A stretch of 64,000 nucleotides of DNA from DATAGZ01 sp036263455 (GTDB lineage: Bacteria; Pseudomonadota; Alphaproteobacteria; Dongiales; Dongiaceae). The stretch spans positions 1-64,000 of the forward strand of contig DATAGZ010000021.1 in NCBI GenBank assembly GCA_036263455.1, read 5' to 3'. This document shows positions 33,084 to 40,992 of the stretch, piece after piece; position 1 is the stretch's first letter; each line of letters begins with the position of its first letter. The translations under genes and the position numbers were made by a program. The notes under the pieces were generated by a model that worked only from the letters and a program-made list of their open reading frames with translations, made no database searches and was not told the DNA's origin.

Positions 33084-35681
33084 TCAGGCCGCGCGCTCTT
33101 GCGTGGCCGCTGCGGAAAATTCCAGCCCATTCGGGCCGCTCCGGACCGTGATGCGCGAGCCCGGCGGGAAATCGCCCTGCAGCAGCCTCTCTGCCAGGGG
33201 GTTCTGGAGATAGGTCTGGAGGGCACGCTTGAGGGGGCGCGCGCCATAGACCGGATCGTAGCCTTTTTCCGCGAGCCAATCGCGCGCCTGCTCATCGAGT
33301 GCCAGAGAGAGCTTGCGCTCCGCCAGGCGCTCCTCAAGCCGGCGCAGCTGGATCGCGACGATATGGCGCATCTGCTCGCGAGTCAGGCGGTGGAAGAGAA
33401 TGATCTCGTCGAGCCGGTTGAGGAATTCCGGCCGGAAGGCGCGCCGCACGATCTCCATGACCGGGCCGCGCAGACTTTCCAGATCTTCGCCTTCTTTCTG
33501 CTCTGCAAGGATCTCGCTGCCGAGATTGGAGGTCAGCAGGATAATGGTATTCTTGAAATCGACCGTGCGGCCCTGCCCGTCGGTGAGACGACCGTCGTCC
33601 AAGACCTGAAGCAGCACGTTGAAAACGTCGTGGTGCGCCTTCTCGACCTCATCGAAAAGGATCACCTGATAGGGGCGCCTGCGCACCGCTTCGGTAAGCA
33701 CACCACCCTCTTCGTAGCCGACATAGCCGGGAGGCGCGCCGATCAGGCGCGCGACCGCGTGCTTCTCCATGAATTCCGACATATCGATGCGGACCATGGC
33801 CTGGTCGTCGTCGAAGAGATAGGAGGCGAGCGACCTGGCGAGCTCCGTCTTTCCTACACCCGTTGGCCCGATCAGCAGAAACGAGCCGATGGGCCGGTTG
33901 GGGTCTTGTAAGCCCGCGCGCGCGCGGCGCACCGCGTTGGCAACCGCCCGCACAGCTTCATCCTGGCCGATGACGCGCTCGCCCATCACCTCTTCCATGT
34001 GGAGAAGCTTCTCCCGCTCGCCCTCGAGCATCTTCTCTACGGGAATGCCGGTCCAGCGCGCGACAATGCCAGCCACGTCTTCCTCGGTTACGACCTCATT
34101 CACCAGACGGTGCTCGGCCTGGCTTTCGGCCGCCTCGACCTTGCGCGCGAGATCGGGAATGATCGAATAGGTGAGTTCGCCCGCCCGTGAGAAATCGCCC
34201 GCGCGCTGCGCCCGGTCGACATCGAGGCGCGCCTGCTCGAGCTGCTCCTTGAGCTTCTGGGCATCGGCGAGGCTCTGCTGTTCCTGCCGCCACTGTGTGG
34301 TCAAGACCGCCGATTGCTCGGAAAGCTGGGCGATCTCCTCTTGAAGCTGCTTCAACCGTTCCTGCGAGGCGGGGTCGTTCTCTTTTTTGAGCGCCGCTTC
34401 CTCTATCTTGAGCTGGATGAGACGTCGGTCGATCTCGTCCACTTCCTCGGGTTTGGAATCGACCTGCATGCGCAGGCGGCTGGCCGCCTCGTCGATCAGA
34501 TCGATGGCCTTATCGGGAAGAAAGCGATCGGTGATGTACCGATGCGATAGGGTAGCCGCCGCCACGATCGCCTGATCGGCGATGCGCACGCCATGATGCA
34601 GTTCATACTTCTCCTTGAGGCCGCGCAGGATCGAGATCGTATCGGCCACCGTGGGTTCGTCCACGAAAACCGGCTGAAAACGGCGCGCCAGCGCCGCGTC
34701 TTTCTCGATGTATTTGCGATATTCGTCGAGCGTGGTCGCGCCCACGCAGTGCAGTTCGCCCCGCGCGAGCGCCGGCTTGAGCATGTTGGAAGCGTCCATC
34801 GCGCCTTCGGCCTTGCCCGCGCCGACCAGCGTATGAAGCTCGTCGATGAAGAGAATGATGTCGCCCGCTTCATTACCGATTTCGACGAGAACGGCCTTCA
34901 GGCGCTCCTCGAACTCGCCGCGATATTTGGCTCCCGCGATGAGCGCCCCGAGATCGAGCACGCGCAGCGATTTGCGTTTCAATCCCTCGGGCACGTCGCC
35001 GTGGGCGATGCGCAGCGCGAGCCCTTCCACGATGGCGGTTTTGCCTACGCCCGGCTCACCGATCAGCACCGGATTGTTCTTGGTCCGGCGCGACAGGACC
35101 TGGATCGTGCGGCGGATTTCCTCGTCGCGGCCGATGACCGGATCGAGCTTGCCCGCGCGCGCAGCTTCGGTCAGATCCCGGGTGTATTTCTTTAGCGCGT
35201 CATAGGCCTCTTCCGCCCCGGCCGTATCGGCGGTGCGGCCCTTGCGTAGCTCCTCGATGGCTTGGTTAAGCCGGGCCGGCGTGACGCCGGCCGCCTCGAG
35301 CGCACGCGCGGCTTCGGTCCCTTTGGCCAGGGCGATCGCGAGCAGTAAACGCTCCACGGTGACGAAGCCGTCCCCTGCCTTCTTGGCGATTTCCTCCGCC
35401 TGGGTCAGGATTCGTGCTGTCTCGGGCGTCATATAGATCTGCCCCGCGCCCGCGCCCTCGACGCGGGGTATCTTGGCGAGCGCGGCTTCGACCGCCGCGA
35501 GGGCCTTGCGTGAATCCGCGTCCGCGCGCTGCAGTAGGCCCGCGCATAGTCCTTCCTTGTCTTCGAGGAGCACCTTGAGAAGATGCTCGGGGGTGAAACG
35601 CTGATGGCCTGCCGCCACGGCTTGAGTCTGGGCGGATTGCAGAAAGCCGCGCGCCCGATCGGTAAACTTCTCCAAATCCAT
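33084..35681 (-). CDS. clpB: ATP-dependent disaggregase ClpB
   Basis: Hexameric Hsp100 that resolubilises aggregates with DnaK. 865 residues: N-domain (MDLEKFTDRARGFLQSAQTQAVAAGHQ), AAA+ 1 with GEPGVGKT (about 205-212), coiled-coil M-domain (about 400-530, rich in E, Q, K), AAA+ 2 with GPTGVGKT (about 605) and the C-terminal oligomerisation part. The start is moved nine codons inward to MDLEKF, preceded by AGGAGAGG. A canonical heat-shock promoter lies 39 nt upstream. Confidence 0.97.
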   Translation of the reverse strand: MDLEKFTDRARGFLQSAQTQAVAAGHQRFTPEHLLKVLLEDKEGLCAGLLQRADADSRKALAAVEAALAKIPRVEGAGAGQIYMTPETARILTQAEEIAKKAGDGFVTVERLLLAIALAKGTEAARALEAAGVTPARLNQAIEELRKGRTADTAGAEEAYDALKKYTRDLTEAARAGKLDPVIGRDEEIRRTIQVLSRRTKNNPVLIGEPGVGKTAIVEGLALRIAHGDVPEGLKRKSLRVLDLGALIAGAKYRGEFEERLKAVLVEIGNEAGDIILFIDELHTLVGAGKAEGAMDASNMLKPALARGELHCVGATTLDEYRKYIEKDAALARRFQPVFVDEPTVADTISILRGLKEKYELHHGVRIADQAIVAAATLSHRYITDRFLPDKAIDLIDEAASRLRMQVDSKPEEVDEIDRRLIQLKIEEAALKKENDPASQERLKQLQEEIAQLSEQSAVLTTQWRQEQQSLADAQKLKEQLEQARLDVDRAQRAGDFSRAGELTYSIIPDLARKVEAAESQAEHRLVNEVVTEEDVAGIVARWTGIPVEKMLEGEREKLLHMEEVMGERVIGQDEAVRAVANAVRRARAGLQDPNRPIGSFLLIGPTGVGKTELARSLASYLFDDDQAMVRIDMSEFMEKHAVARLIGAPPGYVGYEEGGVLTEAVRRRPYQVILFDEVEKAHHDVFNVLLQVLDDGRLTDGQGRTVDFKNTIILLTSNLGSEILAEQKEGEDLESLRGPVMEIVRRAFRPEFLNRLDEIILFHRLTREQMRHIVAIQLRRLEERLAERKLSLALDEQARDWLAEKGYDPVYGARPLKRALQTYLQNPLAERLLQGDFPPGSRITVRSGPNGLEFSAAATQERAA

Positions 35682-35719
35682 CTTGCCTCTCCTGAGCCGA
35701 AACGGCATCGCTTCCTACG

Positions 35720-35747
35720 ATATGGGGAGGCGGAAATATGTTTCAAG
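35720..35747 (-). promoter_or_regulatory. Sigma-32 (RpoH) heat-shock promoter of clpB
   Basis: On the minus strand CTTGAAA (35747-35741), 13-bp spacer and CCCCATAT (35727-35720), a near-perfect match to the RpoH consensus CTTGAAA-N11-16-CCCCATNT. Transcription would start near 35713, about 32 nt before the clpB ATG. Confidence 0.85.
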
Positions 35748-35798
35748 TTGGCGCGCCTCGGTTCATGCGTTAACGCGCCGCTCGGGATGAGTTGCCGC

Positions 35799-35825
35799 TT
35801 GACTTTGGCGGCAAAAGAATAAAAG
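35799..35825 (+). promoter_or_regulatory. Candidate tRNA-Leu promoter
   Basis: TTGACT (35799-35804), 15-bp spacer, TAAAAG (35820-35825), 10 nt upstream of the tRNA. Spacing is short, so moderate at best. Confidence 0.35.
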
Positions 35826-35835
35826 GTGCGCGCGG

Positions 35836-35922
35836 GCCCAGGTGGCGGAATTGGTAGACGCGCAGGTTTCAGGTACCTGTGGCAGCAATGTCGTGGAAGT
35901 TCGAGTCTTCTCCTGGGCACCA
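35836..35922 (+). tRNA. tRNA-Leu (anticodon CAG)
   Basis: 87 nt: acceptor GCCCAGG paired with CCTGGGC, D-arm GGCGGAATTGGTAGAC, anticodon stem/loop CAGGT-TTCAGGT-ACCTG with anticodon CAG (codon CUG), a long class II variable arm, T-arm GTTCGAGTC and encoded ACCA. Confidence 0.96.
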
Positions 35923-36256
35923 CCTGCGGCGCGGCGCCACCCCCGATAAACATCTTGTTCTCAAGTCCTTGCGCCATCGCGGTTAAAGTGCCCGGCTCAG
36001 GCCGGGCATGACGGCAAAGACACCCTCTCCCCTTGATGGAAAAAGGCCGCCGCGTTTGAATTACACACGCGCCCTCCTGATCTGTCGCCGTGGTAGACAG
36101 AGTGTGGATAGGCGCGCGTATGCCTCTCTCCAATAATGCTAGGGTCATCGAGCGCGTTCCGTTTCCCGTGCGAGGCTATCGCTTAGGCGATCCGAGCGAG
36201 CGGGGGTGAGGATAGCACGGCACGTAGAGGCGCCTTTCTTTTGCCATATCGCTAGC
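35923..36256 (+). other. Non-coding stretch between tRNA-Leu and the carbonic-anhydrase-like gene
   Basis: No convincing gene or RNA is seen. It holds the palindrome at 35989-36008, a C/T-rich CACCCTCTCCCC patch near 36021 and AT-poorer sequence after that. No att-like copy of the tRNA 3' end is seen, so there is no sign of an integrated element. Confidence 0.5.
35989..36008. repeat. Perfect hairpin, REP-like palindrome
   Basis: TGCCCGGC-TCAG-GCCGGGCA, an 8-bp perfect stem with a 4-nt loop followed by TGACGG, 67 nt after tRNA-Leu. Such GCCCGG/CCGGGC palindromes flanked by ATGAC are common dispersed repeats in alphaproteobacterial genomes. No T-run follows, so termination is doubtful. Confidence 0.5.
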
Positions 36257-36262
36257 TATACT
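36257..36262 (+). promoter_or_regulatory. Candidate -10 box for the carbonic-anhydrase-like gene
   Basis: TATACT, with a weak TTTCTT 16 bp upstream. Transcription would start near 36269, either giving a leaderless mRNA from GTG 36270 or a 20-nt leader for TTG 36291 with its GAGGGAGG site. Confidence 0.4.
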
Positions 36263-36290
36263 TCGGGCCGTGACGAGGGAGGCTCGGCGA

Positions 36291-37055
36291 TTGACGAAGG
36301 AGAGAACAGACTACTCGCGCCGAGGATTATTGGGCATGCTCGGAGCGACCTTTCCCGCTGTGTCTGCCTTCGCCCGTACCCCTCTTGCCTGGTCGTACGA
36401 TGGTCCTGCCGGACCGGATCATTGGGGTGACGTGGCTCAGGAATATGCCGTCTGCAACACCGGCCTGCGCCAATCGCCTATCGATCTGGCCAATGCCGCG
36501 CCGGCGGCTGCGCCTCCCTTTACGCTGCGCTATCGGCCGAGCCCCGTGGCGCTTGAAACCGACGGACGCTTGCTCCGGGCGCTGGTAGGGGGGGAGAACA
36601 TGCTCCTGACCGACAAGCGCGCCTATCGCCTCACCGATCTGCGCTTCCATCATCCGAGCGAGCATCTGCTCGCGGGCAAAAGGTTTCCGCTGGAGATCCA
36701 ATTCACCCACCGCAGCGCCGAAGGATTCATCGCCATGCTCGCGGTCCTGGTTCATGCCGGGCAGGGCAATGCGGCGCTGGGCGCGCTCTGGCCGCGCTTT
36801 CCGGTCCCCGAGGAGCATCTTGCCATCAAGGGTCTCGTCGATCTCACGGCGCTGCTCCCGCGCGCGCGCCTCGCCTTCCGCTATAGCGGCTCCCAAAGCG
36901 TACCGCCCTGTTCCGAGATGGTCGATTGGACGGTCTTCCAGCAGCGTATCGAGGCATCGGTGACGCAGCTCGAGGATTTCGCCGCCGCTTATCCCGCCAA
37001 TGCCCGTCCAGTCCAGGAACGCAAGGGGCGCCCAATCTTCCTGGATCTCTTCTGA
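36291..37055 (+). CDS. Alpha-carbonic-anhydrase-like protein lacking two zinc ligands
   Basis: About 254 residues; TTG 36291 is preferred because GAGGGAGG lies at 36275-36282 (GTG 36270 is the alternative). The N-terminus contains a Tat-like SRRGLLGMLG. The fold is alpha-CA: WSYDGPAGPDHWGD, RQSPIDL, FHHPSEHLLAGKRFPLEIQFTH and VPPCSEMVDWTVF. Aligned to the bacterial pattern HFHxPSE...MExHFVH, the first zinc His is Arg (118), the second is kept (His 120) and the third is Gln (137). The Arg/Gln pair matches that in the acatalytic vertebrate CA-related proteins X and XI. So it is probably not a CO2 hydratase. The secreted-protein gene overlaps its stop. Confidence 0.83.
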   Translation: MTKERTDYSRRGLLGMLGATFPAVSAFARTPLAWSYDGPAGPDHWGDVAQEYAVCNTGLRQSPIDLANAAPAAAPPFTLRYRPSPVALETDGRLLRALVGGENMLLTDKRAYRLTDLRFHHPSEHLLAGKRFPLEIQFTHRSAEGFIAMLAVLVHAGQGNAALGALWPRFPVPEEHLAIKGLVDLTALLPRARLAFRYSGSQSVPPCSEMVDWTVFQQRIEASVTQLEDFAAAYPANARPVQERKGRPIFLDLF

Positions 37056-37540
37056 TGGGGCGCGCCCTGGCCCTGCTGCTGGGCTGCCTGCTGAGCATGC
37101 CGGCACAAGCCCAGCTCGCCGGCGCGCGCGCGCGCGACGTGCCTGAGGGCCTCGCGGTCTACATGGGGCACTGGACCGTCGCCGCAATCCTTCCCGACAA
37201 GCCCGACAAGGATTACAGCCTGCGCGTGGGGGCGGCGCTATGGCTTTTGGAGAAGGCCGCCAGCGATCTCGAGGGAAGGTCTTGTGCTGAGCCCGACTAT
37301 GCCGTCCAAGAGGAACGATTTTCCCGTTTTCTCGGCGCGCATGCATTCGCCGGCGACCGGGAGCGGCCCATCAAGGCGCTCGTCGTGGCATGCGGCAGCG
37401 ATCCGTTCGGCACGTATGTGCTTCTGGCTAACGGCTTCCTGCTTCTGGTTCGGGAAGAGGCGCTATATCTCTTGGAGCGCGACGGGAGCGGCGATTTCAG
37501 TGCGCTTTCCCCTGGTCGGGACCAGCTCTTTCAGGGTTGA
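37055..37540 (+). CDS. Secreted protein of unknown function
   Basis: 161 residues. Start at the TGATG overlap with the carbonic-anhydrase-like gene, so translation is coupled. Signal peptide MGRALALLLGCLLSMPAQAQ (residues 1-20). The mature part has no recognised family: one Cys pair (near residues 77 and 113), mixed alpha/beta, with GTYVLLANGFLLLVREEALYLLERD toward the C-terminus. Periplasmic location and coupling suggest it works with the CA-like protein. Its last 10 nt overlap the convergent DUF1223 gene. Confidence 0.65.
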   Translation: MGRALALLLGCLLSMPAQAQLAGARARDVPEGLAVYMGHWTVAAILPDKPDKDYSLRVGAALWLLEKAASDLEGRSCAEPDYAVQEERFSRFLGAHAFAGDRERPIKALVVACGSDPFGTYVLLANGFLLLVREEALYLLERDGSGDFSALSPGRDQLFQG

Positions 37541-38256
37541 AAGGAGGTCGCGGCGACCACCTGCCCGTTCTGGTCCTGGTTGACCAGCAAAGCGAGATGA
37601 TCGTGGGGCACATTTTTCACCTCGGGGAGGGCGATCTCCATTTTCTCCCCGGTCCATCGGCCAATCATCTGGAGCGAACGCACTACGTTATAGCTGCGCA
37701 GCGCCCGTCCTGCGTTCTCGCCGACATCTGCATGGCTCACTACTTGGCTTTGATAGGCGATAAGCCAGATCTTCGCTCCGCCGCGTAGCGGTGCCTGGGG
37801 CAGGGCGGCATGGAGACGGCCATCGGGGGCGCGGGTGAGGGTGATCGGATAGCTCGTCAAGCGGTGCCGGGCGGCATCGATCGCCTGGTCCACCCCGTCA
37901 TGGTCGGACCCGACGACATCGAGGGTGCCATTAATTACCATTTGGGGGGTGTAAATTGTGTGGGAGCCGAAAACCGATGAATAATACCGCTGGCGCTCGG
38001 TAAAGCGGGGATCGGCGAAGCGGTCCTTCCAGCCGATATAATCCCAGTAATCGACGTGATAAGAAAGCGGGAGCACGTTCTGCCGGGCCTGTAAATCGGC
38101 CATGAATTCGTCTGCCGGCGGACATGACGAACAACCTTCTGACGTGAAAAGCTCGGCGACGACCAGGGGTGACGTCGTCAAGGGTTTCGACTTTTCCTGT
38201 GCGTATGCCGTCCATGCCATCGTCATGATGGTGCATAACGCTATTACTTTCTGCAT
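37531..38256 (-). CDS. DUF1223 secreted thioredoxin-like protein
   Basis: 241 residues with signal peptide (cleaved near AYAQ). The DUF1223 hallmark VVAELFTSEGCSSCPPADEFMADL (about residues 32-55) contains CSSC, placed like a thioredoxin active site; downstream VLPLSYHVDYWDYIGWKDRFADPRFTERQRYY and TPQMVINGTLDVVGSD are family blocks. Role unproven, likely periplasmic redox. Neighbours (DUF1674, YyaL) are also thiol or respiration related. Confidence 0.88.
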   Translation of the reverse strand: MQKVIALCTIMTMAWTAYAQEKSKPLTTSPLVVAELFTSEGCSSCPPADEFMADLQARQNVLPLSYHVDYWDYIGWKDRFADPRFTERQRYYSSVFGSHTIYTPQMVINGTLDVVGSDHDGVDQAIDAARHRLTSYPITLTRAPDGRLHAALPQAPLRGGAKIWLIAYQSQVVSHADVGENAGRALRSYNVVRSLQMIGRWTGEKMEIALPEVKNVPHDHLALLVNQDQNGQVVAATSFQP

Positions 38257-38280
38257 TGTTCCCCTCTCACTGTAATTTTC

Positions 38281-38442
38281 TTAAAAATCGCTTACACGGC
38301 CTTTGCGCTCCCAATCGCCGTAGCGCGTGGGTTCGGGTCCCTCAGGACCGCCGATTTCCCGGGGCCACTTTCCGTCGGTTTCGGGGCGGTTTCGGTCGGC
38401 AGGCGCGGCAGGTGGCTTTTCAGGAAGGCTTTTTTCCGTCAT
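38281..38442 (-). CDS. DUF1674 / succinate dehydrogenase assembly factor 4 family
   Basis: 53 residues starting at ATG 38442 (an ATG at 38457 is possible). The C-terminal half is the family block WPREIGGPEGPEPTRYGDWERKGRVSDF, shared with mitochondrial SDHAF4 (Sdh8), which binds flavinated SdhA before complex II assembly. The N-terminal half is Pro/Ala/Lys-rich and disordered. No sdh genes are nearby. Divergent from the YyaL gene with 50 nt between start codons. Confidence 0.85.
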   Translation of the reverse strand: MTEKSLPEKPPAAPADRNRPETDGKWPREIGGPEGPEPTRYGDWERKGRVSDF

Positions 38443-38492
38443 AAACCTTTGTACCATGGTTGCCCGGCCATTTCGACTGGTTAATGGAGCAG

Positions 38493-40538
38493 ATGACAGA
38501 AGAGCGTAACCGTCTGGATCGAGCAACCTCGCCATATTTGCTCCAACATCGGCATAATCCCGTGCATTGGCAAATGTGGAGTCAGGAAGCCTTCGATCTG
38601 GCGAGGCGCACCGAGCGTCCCATCCTGCTCTCGGTAGGCTATGCCGCCTGCCATTGGTGCCATGTTATGGCTCATGAGAGTTTTGAGGATCCGGAAATTG
38701 CAGCGGTGATGAACCGGCTCTTCGTCAATATCAAGCTCGACCGCGAAGAGCGTCCCGATCTCGACGCCATCTATCAACAGGCCCTCGCGCTTTTGGGCCA
38801 GCAGGGCGGCTGGCCGCTCACGATGTTCCTCGACCACGAAGGAAAGCCCTTCTGGGGCGGTACATATTTCCCCAAACAGGCGCGGTGGGGAAGGCCGGCC
38901 TTCATCGAAGTGCTCCAGACCCTCGCGCGCCTCTATCGGGAGGAGCCGGACCGGATACGCCAAAATCGCGGCCAGATCATGGACGCGCTCGCGCGGCTCT
39001 CGGCCTCCGCCGATGGTCCTCCTTTGCCAAAAGAACAAATTACGGTCCTGGCCGAGCATTTGTGCCGGGCGACCGATCCGGTCAATGGAGGCTTTGGCAC
39101 TGCGCCGAAATTTCCGCATGTTCCCAATCTCGAACTGCTCTGGCGCGTCGGAGCGCGGGCCAAGGATGCCGCAAGCCGGGAGCGCTTCCACGCGCCGGTC
39201 CTGCGCGCCATCCGGGCGATGTGCCAGGGGGGCATTTACGATCACCTTGGCGGGGGCATGGCCCGCTATGCCACCGATGCGCAATGGCTAATTCCCCATT
39301 TCGAAAAGATGCTCTATGACAATGCCGCCCTTCTCGACCTGTTAGCGATGGTGGCGCCCTGGGTATCCACGCCGCTTCTCTCTGCCCGCGCTACCGAGAT
39401 CGTGACCTTTCTCGATCGGGACATGCGCGCGGGCGGCGGGCTGGCCGCGTCGTGGGATGCGGATTCCGAAGGCGAGGAAGGCAAATATTATGTGTGGGAC
39501 CAGGCGGAGATTGTGCGGGTCCTGAACGCCGACGCCGATTTCTTCGCCGCGCATTATGGCGTCAGCGCCACGGGAAATTGGGAAGGGAAGAATATTCTCA
39601 ATCGTCTCGCCGTGCCGGAATGGCAGGGAGAAGAGGTTGAGAACCGCCTGGCGGCGCTGCGGGCGCGTCTCCTTGCCGTCCGTGCGCAGCGTCCTTCCCC
39701 AGGCTTTGACGACAAGGTTCTGCTCGACTGGAACGCCATGGCCGTGGCGGCGCTCGCCCGCGCGGGCCTGGTCTTTCAACGCCCGGACTGGATCGCCCGC
39801 GCCGAGGAGATTTTCGATTTCCTGGCAGCGCACCTGCGGGATGGCGAGCGCTGGTTTCATTCCTGGCGGCATGGCAAAACCGGCGCCGGCGCCCTGCTCG
39901 AAGATCATGCCCATTTCGCCGCCGCCGCCCTAGTGCTGCATGAAATTACGGGTGACGAAACGCATCTCGTCCAGGCCGTGGCCCAGGCGGAGATTCTGGA
40001 CCGCGATTTCTGGGACGAAAAAGGAGGAGGCTACTTCACTACCTCGCGCCATGCCGCGGATGTCATCCTGCGCCATAAGACCTGTTTTGACGGGGCGATT
40101 CCCAACGGCAATGGGATCATGCTCGGCGTCCTCGTCCGCCTCTGGCTTCTTTGCGGAGAGGATGCATATCAGGACCGCGCCGAACGGCTTGAGCGCGCTT
40201 TTGCCGCCCAGGTGCAGTCCGATGTCTTTTCGCTGGGCACCTATCTTAACAATGTCGATCTTCTGCGCGACCCTTGGCTCGTCACGCTCGCCATGGATAA
40301 GGCGCAAAGCGCGGCATTCGACGCGGTGCTCGCGCGCCAGATGACGCCCTTTCTGATCGTTCAGCGCTGCGCCACGGGCGTCCCCGCCGGCCACCCCGCC
40401 GCTGGCCGTGGCTCGGATGCCGCCTTCCTTTGCCGCGGCCAGTCCTGCTCGCTTCCGCTCACCAGTCCCGAGGCGCTGGAAAGCGCGCTCGGGGACGCCT
40501 ATACAGAAAAGGGAGGAAACGGGAATGAGCCTGCATAA
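38493..40538 (+). CDS. YyaL / DUF255 family thioredoxin-domain protein
   Basis: 681 residues. N-terminal thioredoxin-like domain with SPYLLQHRHNPVHW and VGYAACHWCHVMAHESFED (CHWC active-site pair), followed by IYQQALALLGQQGGWPLTMFLDHEGKPFWGGTYFP; the remainder is an alpha/alpha-toroid domain like N-acylglucosamine epimerases (GGIYDHLGGGMARYATDAQWLIPHFEKMLYDNA). Related to spermatogenesis-associated protein 20. Function unknown. ATG 38493 is preferred over 38484 and 38460 because GGAG is just upstream and the domain begins there. Confidence 0.9.
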   Translation: MTEERNRLDRATSPYLLQHRHNPVHWQMWSQEAFDLARRTERPILLSVGYAACHWCHVMAHESFEDPEIAAVMNRLFVNIKLDREERPDLDAIYQQALALLGQQGGWPLTMFLDHEGKPFWGGTYFPKQARWGRPAFIEVLQTLARLYREEPDRIRQNRGQIMDALARLSASADGPPLPKEQITVLAEHLCRATDPVNGGFGTAPKFPHVPNLELLWRVGARAKDAASRERFHAPVLRAIRAMCQGGIYDHLGGGMARYATDAQWLIPHFEKMLYDNAALLDLLAMVAPWVSTPLLSARATEIVTFLDRDMRAGGGLAASWDADSEGEEGKYYVWDQAEIVRVLNADADFFAAHYGVSATGNWEGKNILNRLAVPEWQGEEVENRLAALRARLLAVRAQRPSPGFDDKVLLDWNAMAVAALARAGLVFQRPDWIARAEEIFDFLAAHLRDGERWFHSWRHGKTGAGALLEDHAHFAAAALVLHEITGDETHLVQAVAQAEILDRDFWDEKGGGYFTTSRHAADVILRHKTCFDGAIPNGNGIMLGVLVRLWLLCGEDAYQDRAERLERAFAAQVQSDVFSLGTYLNNVDLLRDPWLVTLAMDKAQSAAFDAVLARQMTPFLIVQRCATGVPAGHPAAGRGSDAAFLCRGQSCSLPLTSPEALESALGDAYTEKGGNGNEPA

Positions 40539-40992
40539 CGATGTCGAAATCCTGCGCCGCGTGCCCCTCTTCGCTAAGATCGAGCTCGCCAAGCTGAAGC
40601 TGCTCGCCTTCGCGTCGGAGCGGATCACCTACCAGGATGGCGAGCTTCTTTTCTCGCAGGGCGACCGTTCGGACGCGGCCTATATCGTCATAGAGGGCGA
40701 GGCGGATATTCTGATCGACACCCAGAACGGCCCCTTGACCGTAGCCCATCTCGGCAAGGACGCCATCATCGGCGAGATCGGCATTCTGTGCGATGTGCCG
40801 CGCACCGCGACGGTGCGGGCGGCAAAACCGCTCACCGTCATCCGCATCGCCAAGGACCTCTTCCTGCAGATGATGATGGATTTTCCCGCCATGGCCATCG
40901 AGATCACCCGGGTCCTCGCCCAGCGGCTCGAAGGCGTCAACCTCCAGCTCCGCAATGCGAACGGCAGAAACGGCACGGCCGAGCGCTCATGA
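40525..40992 (+). CDS. Cyclic-nucleotide-binding domain protein
   Basis: 155 residues, a single cNMP-binding beta-roll without a DNA-binding HTH: LFAKIELAKLKLLAFASERITYQDGELLFSQGDRSDAAYIVIEGEADILI and GKDAIIGEIGILCDVPRTATVRA, in which the phosphate-binding cassette GEIGILCDVPRTA matches the cAMP-type pattern. It may sense cNMP or act as a regulatory subunit for the neighbouring genes. ATG 40525 follows GGGAGG and sits inside the end of the YyaL gene; its stop overlaps the quinone-reductase start. Confidence 0.88.
   Translation: MSLHNDVEILRRVPLFAKIELAKLKLLAFASERITYQDGELLFSQGDRSDAAYIVIEGEADILIDTQNGPLTVAHLGKDAIIGEIGILCDVPRTATVRAAKPLTVIRIAKDLFLQMMMDFPAMAIEITRVLAQRLEGVNLQLRNANGRNGTAERS

Noticed and set aside
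35836..36260. Possible integrated element at the tRNA-Leu 3' end
   Set aside because: No integrase, no repeated tRNA 3' fragment and no change in gene content; only a REP-like hairpin and plain sequence.
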